From: Chalara sp. BL73
Lineage: Eukaryota > Ascomycota > Leotiomycetes > Helotiales
Direction: 5' to 3'
Assembly: GCA_918026815.1 (NCBI GenBank)
Contig: CAKJVC010000193.1
Span: 351,516 to 415,515, forward strand
DNA length: 64,000 nucleotides
Below, in pieces: positions 23,920 to 35,849 of the stretch. Both the position numbers and the translations under genes were made by a program. Every line of letters starts with the position of its first letter. Positions within the stretch are counted from its first letter, which is position 1. The notes under the pieces are model-generated. The model worked only from the letters and a program-made list of their open reading frames with translations, had not been told where the DNA came from and ran no database searches.

Positions 23920-24602
23920 ATGGCCGGAGGTGTTTCTGTTCGCGATGTTGATGTAAGTATATACTCACCCGAAGGCTGAGGGATCAGGCGAGATGGCTGC
24001 AAACGCCAACGACAAATTCCACAGTATCAGACCTCGCAAGACTTGAGACACAATTGAGCAGGCGCGAGGGGGTCGAAGAGACCTCTGATGACGGAATTTT
24101 GCTGATACGAGGGGTTACCAGGCGCAAAAGTTCATCAACGCATACGCTGCTTTCTTGAAGAGGCAGGGAAAGCTTCCCATCCCAGGTACAAATCTCAATA
24201 TTTTTTTCTTGGAGAGTCCTCTCGCATGCTAACGCTTCACCAGGTTGGGTCGATACCGTCAAGACCGGCACCGCCAAAGAGCTCCCACCACAATCCATTG
24301 ACTGGTTCTACATTCGCGCTGCCAGCATCGCCCGCCACGTCTACCTCCGCAAGACGGTTGGTGTTGGCCGCCTTCGCAAAGTCCACGGCTCGACTAAGAA
24401 TCGTGGATCGCGCCCATCCCACCACGTCGACGCCTCCGGCTCCGTCGACCGAAAGGTGTTCCAAGCTCTTGAGAAGATCGGTGTTTTGGAGACCGACGAA
24501 GAGAAGGGAGGCCGTCGTATCACCCAATCGGGACAACGTGATTTGGACCGTATTGCACAGACCACGATCGAGGCCGACGAGGAAGAGGATGATGACGAGT
24601 AA
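23920..24602 (+). CDS. rps19: 40S ribosomal protein eS19
   Basis: This small-subunit ribosomal protein is needed for 18S rRNA maturation and sits in the 40S head. There are three exons: 23920-23952 (11 codons), 24122-24185 and 24244-24602, joined in phase to give 151 residues. The frame opens MAGGVSVRDVD, continues AQKFINAYAAFLKRQGKLP, and then reads GWVDTVKTGTAKELPP. Conserved eS19 blocks follow: the WFYIRAASIARHVYLRK stretch, VGVGRLRKVHG, NRGSRPSHH and ITQSGQRDLDRIA. The acidic tail ends EEEDDDE. The ATG context (CAACCATGG) is good. A very short first exon followed by a longer first intron (169 bp) is common in fungal ribosomal protein genes. The minus-strand open frame over the promoter (23549-23968) is ignored. 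Confidence 0.97.
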
Positions 24603-25368
24603 ATGCTGTATGGGGTCTGGGGTCGTGGTTTTTCTTAAAGGACTTTACGCTGGCATGGAGCGTACATGAATAAAAGCTCTTGAAAGCAATTAATTTGCTT
24701 TCCGAATACCCAAATCGTTGTATTCTCAGATAATTTCAATTTCTTGCATCTTCCGTCATGTGAATTAGTCGGTATACGCTCAGCTGTGGAAGTTCAGTAC
24801 CTGAGATTATGATCAATTCCCCAATCAAGTTTCAACAAAGTTCTGCGCCGACCATCGTCTATCACACCTGTTTTAACTGGAAGACTCGAGACAATCCAGC
24901 ATTCTTAGTCCTTACAGTCACGCTACTTCTTTAAGGATCATGGGAGCATTTGGTCCGTTTCCAACAATTTGCTACCCACACCTAGGACTCTACAGAAATA
25001 GACCCTTAAAATCTCATCAACGTTACAATGGCTGGACAACCTATCGATTTTGTCCCTTCCCATCCTTCTCGCATCCGCATCTCCCTCAGCGATGCGCTCG
25101 TTCAGGGAGGCCCTTGAAAACTCCCACTGCGAGCCTCTCATGCGTAAGTGTAGATGACGAGAAAATGGCGAAATGTACACACTCTGCCACACCCTATCAC
25201 CATCAACACTCAGAATGCAAAAATACACCATTGTCATGATCCAAACATCCTAATCCATTCTAAACGAGTATAACCCACCCTAAGGTTCCACGCCAGTGCT
25301 TATATGTACAATGCCGCATCTCCCTTCTTCCTTTCGAACGTCGAACAGCAATTCAACAACAACTACCT
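24603..25368. other. Intergenic between convergent eS19 and Egh16-like genes
   Basis: This gap mainly holds 3' flanking DNA. A possible small two-exon frame occurs at about 25028-25233, with a good GTAAGTG donor near 25144 and a CACTCAG acceptor near 25213. Its reading changes frame, so I do not call a gene. Confidence 0.4.
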
Positions 25369-26757
25369 TTAACGTCTAGCAGGCTGGGATCTTCTGGTTC
25401 TTCGCAGTGATCTCCTGTTGTTATTGTTCCTGTTTCGTCCATTGCGGCCATTTCGATTTGAGTTGTTGTTGTTGTTGTTATTGTTTCCGGTAGCTGCGGT
25501 AGTCTCTGCAGCTGCCTCTTCAGTTGTGGAGGATGCCGCCGCCTGGGAGGTTGTTAGTATGATACACTTCTTTGCTTAATGGAGGCAAGTTAAGGCGATT
25601 CTAAATTTGTGATGTAGAAAAAAGCAAACACGTATTCAGCCGTAGCAGCTGAATGATCAGAAGAAATAGTAATGGATTCACTTGCCTCAGTTGCAGCAGA
25701 TCCGGCAGCTCCCGTCGTGGTAGCACCCGCGTCACCACCGTTATTATTATTATTGTTGTTGTTGTTGCTGTTACTACCTCCTAGAGCAGCCTCAGGGGTT
25801 TGGACAGGCGAGGCGCTAGACGTGATCGTAAGTCCTAGAAGAGCATCCACAGCAGCCTTGTTCTGCACGGCCGAATCGGCACCCGCATTCTGGTTGGCCT
25901 CCACAGCGACAGGAAGGTCCTTGATGTTTTGTTCGATTTGCTTGTTTACAACATCGAGCGATTGCAGGGTCTGGATCTGGTTGGCGGAATTTTCAGCTGG
26001 CGTGACATCGGTTTGTTGGACAGGGAAACAGCCTCCGAACGGGCCGGCGACCGCATTGTTACGGCATCTCACGGTGCAGATGTTTCCAGTTGAGCCTATG
26101 TAGGATGTTAATCGCTGGTGATAGCTAGCTTGAACATTGAACACGTACCTCCAGTGCATGCAAGATCATCTGGCATGGCGACGTTGATGACAAAGTCCTC
26201 AGTCTTTGCTTGTGATAAGCCATTTGCACCTGGGACATTGTTGGTGACTGTCAGGTTTTGTGAAATAATGCCAGAGTTGCCTGTGCTATGTTAATTTCGG
26301 GTCCAGGGTGGGAGACCATGGTGCTTACTTGTTACATCGAGATCACAGACATAGGGACCTGCTCCATCGGCATTGACTTGATGAATTGTTACAGCTACAG
26401 TACTGCCGGATGTGACCTGCGTAACGGTTCCAGCAGCGAGTTGATTCTCAGTGTTCTCTCCTACATCGATGTTGCCTGCAAGTTCTGTCCGTCCGCACTG
26501 GTTGACGATATTGGCATTGATTTCAGCATCACGTATGATGGTCGTGTCTAGCTGGCACGGGCTGATGGTTGTGCAATTTCTCGCAATCGACTCGTCGACT
26601 GGTAGCAATTAGTCCCTGATTTCCCACGTCTGTATTCAGGTCACATACCTTGGAAACCAATCCCATCAGGCGAGCCCTCGGTCCCTTGGACTTTGATAAT
26701 AACACCATGTGCACTAACTGAGGCAGCCAACAACGACACTAGGAATGCGGAAATCAT
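25369..26757 (-). CDS. Egh16-like secreted protein (DUF3129; Mas3 family)
   Basis: This family of secreted fungal proteins (gEgh16 of powdery mildew, Mas1/Mas3 of rice blast) is tied to early infection structures in some plant pathogens; the biochemical role is unknown. Five exons join in phase: 26757-26649, 26598-26329, 26280-26149, 26095-25632 and 25542-25369, giving 382 residues. The signal peptide is MISAFLVSLLAASVSA, followed by the family-typical HGVIIKVQGTEGSPDGIGFQ. Conserved blocks are CGRTELAGNIDVG, GPYVCDLDVTS and DDLACTGGSTGNICTVRC, with many paired cysteines. The C-terminal third is variable: a coiled Gln/Asn region, an Asn homopolymer run, a Thr/Ala/Ser-rich stretch, then a second Asn run and a strongly basic end (NNNRRSLRRTRRSQPARR). 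The last donor (TAC/GTGTTT) is weak, so the final exon is less certain than the rest. Confidence 0.88.
25455..25490. repeat. GTT/CAA trinucleotide tract in Egh16-like exon 5
   Basis: These are tandem AAC/AAT codons (minus strand) coding for an Asn run in the basic tail. A second tract of the same kind lies at about 25739-25770 in exon 4. Confidence 0.75.
25739..25770. repeat. Asn-codon microsatellite in Egh16-like exon 4
   Basis: This is a run of AAC/AAT codons on the minus strand (ATT/GTT on plus) encoding about nine Asn residues between SNSN and GGDAG. Such trinucleotide tracts change length easily. Confidence 0.75.
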
Positions 26758-28159
26758 GATGAGACAGGACAGAGTTGGTGACCCGCACAGAATAAAGAAT
26801 AGATATGAAATATAAGGGAGAATCGCCTGGATCCGAAGAAGACTCAAATTAGGAGCTGAAAAAGAATGGATGAAGGGATAAACTGGTATAGCGAGAGAGA
26901 ATGGCTTTATGACTTCTCAAAAGCCGTTGCAACGTGCTTGGCACCTACATCGTAACGATACATCCCAGCCTCAATCATTCATCGCAGCACAACGAGGGTG
27001 GAGATTCCTCCTGATCTCCATGGTCAAATGGGACAATAGCCTTACTCCTCCCCCCAACTGCAAACAATTGAGAAACATCATAGTGGCCGGTATTTATTTG
27101 CCAAGCGCAAAGATCCACAAGATTTAGGATCAACAGATGGCATCCGGGGATCAGATATCGAGCTCTTACCAACCATCTGAAGGAGAGATCAGCGAAAGAG
27201 CCGCATTGCCGCCCAGGAGCAAGAACAGTGGGGTTGGGATGGTGTGCAGAGCTGCCAGAGATCTGTTTGACCCGCCGCCAAGTCTGAAAATGTGGATACC
27301 AAACGGCTATGACAATAAACGAATGATGAATCGAACGACAATAGGGAAATATGCCGCAAGTAGTGGCGCTGTGGAAGAGTTGAAACGAAGCGCGTGGAAA
27401 CGGAACCACATGTTGAGCCGCACTATAGTTTTGCAGGGAGGCACAAATGGCGCGATGTGGCAAGCCGGGGCTTTACCATCAGCCCATGCCCCTGCGCAGA
27501 TGGATTCGAGCCTAATTCGAGAAACTGCAGCCGTCGGAGAATATAGAGAGATGGATCCATTCAGGATGCAATAACGCGTGTGTATGCCTTGCTCAAGAAA
27601 GGCGAGGCAACTGGTAGGCTCAACTTGCTAAATTATCGAGGCGAACGAGCCATAATCTGGAACGGAGAGTTTGAGATTATTCATGCTTCCTTCACTCTTA
27701 TCATGGCAACATGCACAGCTGCAAGTATGGTCAAAGTCCGAAAAATATACGTACAATAAGCAATACATCGTACTAGTCAATACTTAAGTGTAGAGCGCAA
27801 GACATCCAGAGATGAGTTGTCATATCAAAGTCTTCCTGGAGCGACGACAGTCCATTGCACTTGTGACATATCGTCAGCAGATAGATCCTGTGTGGCATGT
27901 TGGAAAAATTGAGATTACCACTTTCATTCGGCATCATTTCCCGTCGCCCGATTGCTGAAATGCGAGATATATCCGAAAGTATGCCCTCGGCTTGAGTATG
28001 AAACTCAACCTATAGTACAGCATATTATCACGAGAACACTGTAAACCTTGTACGCCACTAAGCTCCTGTTTCCATGCTATCCCTTGTGCTCCATGAAGAA
28101 TACGCCCCCAACGCCGACCTAATGTTTAGGTTCCTTCCTGACGCCGGCGGAAAATCACA
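26758..28159. other. Intergenic upstream of Egh16-like gene, downstream of SAS3-like gene
   Basis: Open frames exist on both strands over the same DNA (plus 27137-27574, minus 26975-27463). Neither shows a family motif, and at most one could be real. I treat the region as promoter of the Egh16-like gene plus 3' flank of the SAS3-like gene. Confidence 0.45.
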
Positions 28160-31100
28160 CTATTCGTCCTCCCCTTCCGCATCAATATCCATGAGATCTT
28201 CCGCAAGCACACCAAGTTCCATTTTGACGTCGTTGCCACCCCCACCAACCAAGACCGCCCCTTTACCCAAGCCTTCTGGAATGATGGGCCTTCCTTTTCC
28301 ATCCAAACTTGGCTTTCCTAATCCAGGCTTTCCCAGCCCCAAACCCCGACCCGATTGCCTGTCCCGCCGCGTGCGTGGCTTACTGTCAAAAAGAATATCA
28401 TTGCCTTCGTCGAGTACAACATTCTCTCCGTCGGCACTGTTTACTTCTTCCGCCTCGTCCCCAAGCAAGACTTCATTTCCAAGTTTGCTTCTTTGTTTTA
28501 TCAATGCGGGAGGTAAGCCTGGCCCACTATCAGCATTATCAAAATCTGCTTTCGTGGTACCTTTCGGCCATCTCCCAGGTCCACGTCCAGTTCCGCCAGT
28601 CTTTCGACGCGATCCACCACTTCGAGAGGGACGCGACGCCGAAGAACGGCGAGAAGAAGTTGTGGTTGGTCGGGGTCTTGGTGGTCGAATTGGTGTCGAA
28701 GTTCCCAATGATGATCTGGATCGGGAGGAGGGGCTGGGGCGAGAGACAGATGGTCGTGATGCACTTTTCCGAGCACCAGGTGCAGGAGGGAACACTTCAA
28801 AACGAGTTGCAGGAATGGAAGCAGCGGCCTCGTAGTATGCGAGTTTTTTAGAGACACCGTTCACCCTAGGAGTCGCAAGATCGCCATTTGGCTTTGTTGT
28901 CAATTTTCCAATAGATTCGGTAATGCCATTCGAGCCATCGACACTATCGTCATTGAAACTTTCAAAGTCACGCTTGCCGTTAGTCACCAGGGTAGTAGTC
29001 TCTTCTTCATCATCATCTCTGTGACCCAAGCCATTAAGGGGGGGCGCGTGGTCGAAAGCAGAGGCATTCCCTCTTCCCATGATGTATGGTGTCCAGGTAA
29101 GCCCCTTGGGGTTGAGCTTCGCGTAGCCTTTTGCCTCGTGTTGTTTTACGACTTCACGGTAATAGTCTGTCTTTAGCTTGAAAGCATAAGTGCCAGTGAC
29201 AGGATCCCGTAACAGGGCTCCTAGAGCATCAAGAGCAGAGATTACATCATCTGGCGTGAGTCCCATCTCATCAGACATCTTCCTTACACTGGGAACACGA
29301 TCTCCAGGTTTATAATCTCGAAGATAATAACATAGAACAAGCCGCCAATAGTTTCGATACGAGACTAAACCCATGTCTGATAGTGGCTTTTCGGGAGACC
29401 CTGTCTTCTTTTCTACCCTTGTGAGAAGATATGAAAAGTCAATCAACAAGTGCCCATAACCCTTACGTTGGTGTATAGGAAGAACCAAGATACAAGATAC
29501 GTTATTCAGACTGCTTGGTCTCTTCTCTTTTGAGAAGTACCCAACAAAGTGACACCCGAACTCGTCATATTCGGTCATGACGTAGAATAAAAACGGTTCC
29601 ACATCGTAGTAAAGGGTTTTCGATCCGAGAAATAACTTAGCTAGCAGACAAAGGTTTTGGCAATAAAGAGGATTCTTCCGGCCATCGACCTCGAAAATCA
29701 TAATTTTGCCATCCCGGTATATTTCATCGCCAGGTGGATGCTTATGATGGCACTTGGTTTTGTGTCGCCAAGCAACAATGTCCGACTCCATGTACTTAAG
29801 ACAGAACTCGCAGATGAATAGAGCCTTGTTGCGACTATACTCCTCTGGATATGGCGCAGCATACCAGATATCAATTTGATATTGCCCAAATTCAATGTAT
29901 TCAATCTGACTTGCTGGCCCAGACACTTTCTTAGGTTTCTTGATTCCCAATGCTGCTGCAGCTTCGGCTGCTTTTGCGACCCTTATTTTCCACTCCTCCT
30001 CCGCCTTCTGCCGAGCTTCGTCAAATTGTCGTCGATGCTCTGGTTTTGGGAGCGTCATTGCTGTATCCGATTCAGCTTCTGTAAGGATACCTCCATATGG
30101 CTTAGACTTTAATTCATCGATGTCTTTCTCATGAAGAGAGTAGAATGGCTGGGAGTAACTGGAAGGCGCATAGTTCGACGTTGACGTTAATGCTGTTGAT
30201 GTTCCGGCTGCTGGCCGTGAAGAAGTGGGGCGTTTCCTTTTCTGAGGCTTAGGAGCTTTGGAGAGAATCTCTCTCAGGGCGTCTGGACTAGAGGTGAATC
30301 TGATTTTAAGACTAGTGGCTGTCTTCTCCAAAATACTCGCTCGTGCTTCTTTTGGTGATGATTTTGGTCTTAAAGATCTTGATACTCGCGTAGTTGTTTG
30401 TAATTCATCTTTTTTCTCCTGGCCATTCGTGATAGGCGGCTCAAGGTAATCCATTTCGGTTGTTTCGCTCATCACCGGAAGCTGAGCGTCTTTAGATCCA
30501 GCAGAGCCAACCGCTTGTTCGCGAGCTCTTCTCCTCACAGGCGGTGTTGCATCTGCTTCTGCTTCTATTGAGGATGTTTTGCGCTTCCGAAGCAAACGTG
30601 ACCCATCCATTGGATCATCCGGGGTAATTAATTGGTTAAAAACAGAGTGTGAGTCCGGCTTGATAGTTCCACGATGGGATGGCAAGAGGTCTCCTGGCAC
30701 CCTGTCTCTTGATAATTTCGGTGATCCCGGCTCGTGACTTTCTGGTGAATTTGCGACGATAAGCTCTGGCTTAAGATTGTTATTGACGCACTCTGGACAT
30801 ATCCAATGCTCTGCTTCTGAATTGATTTACAATCAGTCCAGTTTCGAATTTCAGCCTCATAGGTAAAGTGGCTCACCTTCATCTGTTTTAAGCGCTTTCG
30901 AGCTTCGCGCGCACTGCCGATGTGCTACCAAGTTGTTAACCTCGTCAATCATGATTAAGCCTAGATGGATAAACCTACCATTATCGCCACAGACATCGCA
31001 AGCCAAATACAGCTCAAAAACCTCACTTGGATCGCTTTCTTCGTCTAGTTGACAGAATCTAAAGAGCTTTAGAATATTGTGTCAAAAGATCAGAACGTGG

Positions 31101-31687
31101 CTGGAAACATACATGCATCGATTTGGATTCGCAGGCTCCTCATCTTCTTCATCAGCAGCAGGCTCCCACCGAGCTTCGATATCAACATCTGAGGAATTTT
31201 TGGACTCATCGTCTTCCGCACTTGCAGCGCTTCCATCTGAATCCGAGTCTGATCCAGTCAGGACATCCTCATCATCATCCTGGAGCCGCCCAGGCTGTAT
31301 CTTAACAGCACCTACGCCTTCTTCATCCTCTTCCTCCGACTCAACATCTTCATCAGCCTCTTCATCTCCATCAAAGTCTGGTATCGAGTCCGCCATCTCA
31401 TCTTCTTCTTCGTCATCGTCATCGTCATCGTCGCCTTCCTCTTCATCATCGTCGCCTTCTTCTTCAGAGAGCATCTCCTCTACTATCTCATCCTCCAAAT
31501 CTTCCATTTCGCTGTGGTCGTCGCGCATACCATCATGAAGCTGGTGATTCGCCGCATAAGCATCTTCATTCTCCTCTATAATTTCCGCTGCGGCATCATA
31601 GTCTTCCTCAAATGCAGCATCCTCATCGTGGGTGGCCAAGCTTTGTTGGAGCTCCTCCTCTAGGAGGACCGCTGCCGCTGCCGCCAT
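28160..31687 (-). CDS. sas3: MYST histone acetyltransferase with PHD finger (SAS3 type)
   Basis: This is predicted to acetylate histone H3 as the catalytic subunit of a NuA3-like nuclear complex. Five exons, four of them short or medium, join in phase: 31687-31113, 31058-30979, 30924-30877 and 30816-28160 form the listed coding parts, giving 1119 residues. Residues 1-190 are highly acidic (long Asp/Glu runs). A PHD finger lies at about 191-250 (FCQLDEESD, CDVCGDNAHRQCAR, HWICPECVNN). The MYST domain at about 535-770 has a C2HC zinc knuckle at Cys570, Cys573, His586 and Cys590, Cys676 in NNVSCILVLP, the acetyl-CoA loop QRKGYG at 684-689, and the catalytic Glu710 in SPEKPLSDMG. A basic, Arg/Ser/Pro-rich tail of about 300 residues follows. 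PHD plus MYST fits SAS3/MOZ rather than ESA1, which has a chromodomain. Strictly, the exons I can place number four. Confidence 0.93.
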
Positions 31688-32313
31688 TTCTCATATAGTT
31701 CGTATCATTCGTGTATAGCTAGTAAGCAGCAATATTGTGGTGTATGCGCCAGATATTTGGGAAGGACGACAGTGAATCCAGCGCGTGCTTGCGCGCTGCT
31801 GGTTATCGAGCGAGGATTAACGTCTGGTAATATAAACCAGGCTGAAGGCTAAGCTTGATAGAATGACGCACTTTTCAACCTATGAATATAGCTTCCTTCA
31901 AGCGCAAAACAGCTTGCGTGGCGCCAAATCGCGGAAGAGTGTGGATGGTTGGATTAAGGAGGAAATGCGTAATGAACGCGCCGTTTAAAGCCACAACCTC
32001 AGTAGAATAATTATTGCCACGATTAATTCGAGAGTATAATGTCTTCCGACGCGTAAAAATAGGTTTCTTTGATCCGGATTCAAATTCTGGATGTGGAATA
32101 ACGCTGTCTTCAACATTCTGGCCCAGACCTCATTGTCAGTGTCGTTAATGGTTATTAGTCAGCATAGCGCCAAGCCCCTCGAACTTCACGTCAACTGCAA
32201 CGGCTAGTAAACTCTCGACTGCTAAAACAAAAGTAACTGGGTATGTAAATCATGAAGGCTCCGTGATTGACGGCGAGTTAATTGAGTCATAGTATCGAAT
32301 TATAATCACCACG
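31688..32313. promoter_or_regulatory. Divergent promoter of sas3-like and complex I subunit genes
   Basis: This 626-bp gap lies between divergent starts and must carry both promoters. It contains no supported gene, and no specific element can be named. Confidence 0.45.
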
Positions 32314-32762
32314 ATGGGTGTCCCATTTGAAGCGCTCCTCCCATATGGGATCATGCTCGTTGTACGTTTCTTTCCTTTAGCCTCCAAGCACCTCTCCTCA
32401 AGCAGACGATCAGAACATTAAGAGTTGCAGATGTTCGGTATTAGCGGAGCCGGGTTATCGAAGGTTAGGCATATGCAGAATGGAGGAAAGAGGGCGAGAC
32501 ACTCGATTGATCAATGGGACAAGGTAAGAGAACCTTACTCTCATTACCGTTAATGGTCACCCAGAATGCTAACAGATCTATAGCAAAGTAAATAATTGCT
32601 GTATCGAAAAGCATAGCTAAAAGCTCTGACATAATGATAGTGATGGACCGTGATTTCAGATTAACGGGCTTTCTGAGAGGACAAACAGATAATCCAGCGG
32701 CGCCTGCAGGATTTGAAGTGAACAATCCTTGGAGAGTATGGACCCTCTTTCCCCTCGAATGA
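32314..32762 (+). CDS. Complex I small subunit, NDUFA1/MWFE homologue (fungal 9.5-kDa type)
   Basis: This is a small membrane subunit of mitochondrial NADH:ubiquinone oxidoreductase. Exon 1 (32314-32361) encodes MGVPFEALLPYGIMLV, the start of the membrane segment. After a GTACGT donor, exon 2 (32431-32523) encodes MFGISGAGLSKVRHMQNGGK and on to SIDQWDK, ending at a strong GTAAGA donor. Exon 3, from about 32641, encodes MDRDFRLTGFLRGQTDN then PAAPAGFEVNNPW and stops at TGA 32760-32762. The pattern PFEALxPYGI, GAGLS, HMQNGGK, WDK, RLTGxxRGQTDN and APAGFE matches fungal homologues as I remember them. With acceptor GATAG at 32640 the exon 2/3 phase is off by one base, so the junction is unsettled or a base is missing. 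Total is about 88 residues, the family size. The gene is easily missed because each exon is very short. Confidence 0.8.
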
Positions 32763-35700
32763 TTCGACCGCTGACTATCTGAACAGCTCGAAAAGCGCTT
32801 TTTCTAAGGGATACTGTGTTGTGGTCTTGTACATATACATTGGGGGATCGAGCGGATTAAAATGGCCATCTAACCCAGAGAAATCCATCATTGAGTTGCA
32901 GCTCAGCAACAATCTCTTTATCCTAGATCCGCTTCACAGCACATTTCAATTTAGCCAGCCCAGAGTATTCTGGTTGTCAGGGATCTAAGGCATTACTCAT
33001 TCCATAATCTTATCGTGTTACTTGTGTTCGTTGCTCTTTCAGGCCGTACAGTGCACTAATTATCCTAATAATTCGTTGAACCCTTCTGCGGCAACTCTCT
33101 TGTTTCACACATAGCTTCTGCCGGCAGGCTGGCGAGTCAGGGATCGGCGTGTGGGACAAACCTCATCACAAGTGGAAATTACCCAGATAAGGCGTAATAA
33201 TGTACATTGGGCATTCTTAATTCTAGGCCTAGTTTAATTCTTGGCCATAGAATGAAGTGAGCCCCATAGACACACGATCCAGGTGATATTCATTTCTGAA
33301 TCACTTTCTGTATTACGTAGCAGAGTCTCTATCTCGCGATTAGAGAGCCCAATGATTATCTCATGATCCTTGAACATCCTCGTGTGTCTGCGCTCTCTGC
33401 GCGATGCTGGCTGGCAATCGAGTAATGGATGCTTAAGGAGAGGAGTGTTTTTAATGTGTTTTAATATGTTGGATTCACAACATGATATAAATCTTGCTTG
33501 AGCAGTCGTAATGTAGTAGCGGTCGTGAGCCTGCTGCTTCAAGCGACCATTCATCACGCACAGGCGGCATGGGGCCGAATCTCAGGTCATTTATAGCCGT
33601 ATTGATATCAAAATTATCGAAGATAACATGACCAAATAGAAGACCTTGATCAGTAGCAGATACGTCTGGCGTACCACCAGTAGCATAGCTTTAGAGCCCC
33701 CACTGATCATCTCAGAACCAGTCAAAAGTCAAGTCAATTTTTGGCAGCCGAAATACTATCTAGTGAAGATACCTAGCCTGACCGCAGTCAAACTTATAGG
33801 CATGTGGACCAGTCATCTAAAATTATGATCAAAACTTCACATCTCTTCAAATTGACTGCTGCTTACCTGCACCATTTCCCTCATCTACAGCTTTAGGGCT
33901 AGCTTAATGCCACTGAGCAGCAAATCCTCTAGCAGCTTTCCATCTCTTAATGAGAACGAAGCTGTCATCTGTGAATATACATGAATACTTTATACACGTG
34001 AACTTCATTACACTACCTGTTTCAAGGGTTCTCTTCATCGACGAAGAAATTCTCAAGAAAAAAAAAGATTGGAAAGGGGTTAAGCGAGGTAGTGTTGATC
34101 ACGTGGCATCGCAATTAGAATTAGAGCGGTCATGTTTTTGCAAGCGACAGAGTATCTACGACTCCTTAATAAGAGCCCATGCGACTTCGAGATAACTCAA
34201 GTATTCTTTTTTAAGTGTTTCAGGTTTGTGGATCTAATCATCCTGGCTCGCAAAGAGGAGTTCATCGAGTAGAAGCAGGGGTAGTGGTTGAAACCAACTG
34301 GGTAAACGTCCTGCTGCAATATGCATGCCAATATGTCATTGCCTGGCCATCATTTCGTTAATCTAGGGTACTCGATTAAAGTTACCACGCGTTCAATACA
34401 TCAGAAATCAATGGCATTTATAAATCGCCAGAGAGGAGGTCTACCTTGCTCCTAAACAAAGGTTGGAAAACATGTTTCAGCACAAGATCCCGGGCTGTGA
34501 GACTGTCAAAAATAGTGTTCATTTCAATGCTCAAGATGGTATAGCATTTCCAGAATTCCCATACAACAGCTGCATAGTATCTTAGAATCTCTTTCCCGTT
34601 TCATGCAGCCATATTCACACGCTGCAAGGCAAAATGAACGCGCCAGGTAGAAATAGAATGGAATAGCCTTTGACCTCGATCGTGGAAGTCGCACCGCGAG
34701 ATGCAACTGCTAGATTTGGATTCGAAAACATCTACCACTAATCGTATGGAACAAGAAATATGAAGGCTGCGCAAGTCAACCAGTAATCAACCAGTAATCC
34801 TCAAAAGATCTTCCCAGGCATTGGCCACCAGTTCAGACACGATACTTTAGAATCACGTATTTCATATGAGCTACGTCGTTCATTTACTGGTTACCACCTT
34901 GTGAATATATGTAAGTTGGCTGTACATTCCAGTATAGACATTATGGAACAAAACTCTTGAAGCTCCGGTATCTTCTCGTTCCCCCGGGCGATCTTATGCG
35001 GTATCCAAAGTACGAAAATACTAGTTTTAGTGTATTAAAGGCTTTTACCTGCCGCATGGCAAGATAGAAGGGATACATTATGATAATTGTAGTTTAGCAG
35101 GGCAAAAGGCAGGAGTTTGCATAGGCAACCCTGGTATTAGTATATTCTCTGTGGGTCAAAGCATTGCTCTTCATCATACACTGTGCCTGGACTTTCGGAA
35201 TAGGCGTTTAAAGACAATATTGTTGAAAATTAGAATGTAATACTGCTTTTAATGCATTAGACAGCTCCGCCAAGATTATATCTACCGAGAGGCTAGGAGC
35301 CTTTTCTAAAGTAGTATCAAGTCTTGCCGGCATTCCCTTTTCGCAACTCGTAGCACTAAAACAAAATGAATTGTTGCTCGTGGCTTACTAGAAAAGGACT
35401 TGAGGGCTAGATGTACGGGAAGACGTGAAAGGCAGGAGGTGTTTTGGCACAGAAAGAAACCACGGGCGTACTCAGCTTCTTCACGATACCTCTCCAATGG
35501 CCAGAGTAAAGCAAGAAAATGACATTGTAGTTACTTAGAAAGCATTGCGCAGCATTTCATAAAACTTAAAAGGCGACAGCAATAGCAATAGCCTCATGGG
35601 CACATCAGAATGGCGTCTCAACAATGCCAGCCCGCCTGCGATCGAAACCACACTCAAACCCTCAAAGCATGTTGGCACAGACACTTCCATTTCGATATTG

Positions 35701-35849
35701 CATTTCCGTGGTCTATAAAAAGATATGAAAGACCTCTGCGTAACCAGCTCTAAGAGCGAAAAGTTATTCCGACCGGCATGATGCTCACACGCATGAAGCA
35801 ACCACACATGTGTTTCAAACCCCTTTTACTTTTGTGCTTTGACATTGCA

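Noticed and set aside
23549..23968. 139-codon minus-strand frame over the eS19 promoter and first exon
   Set aside because: It overlaps the start of a certain gene on the other strand and shows no family motif; likely chance.
26975..27574. Overlapping long frames on both strands (145 and 162 codons)
   Set aside because: They occupy the same DNA in opposite directions, without motifs, leader or splice logic; treated as chance frames in a promoter region.
28074..28851. Plus-strand frames of 180-253 codons
   Set aside because: They are antisense shadows of the Arg/Ser/Pro-rich tail of the SAS3-like protein.
31077..31538. 153-codon Ser-rich plus-strand frame
   Set aside because: It is the antisense reading of the Asp/Glu runs at the SAS3-like N-terminus.
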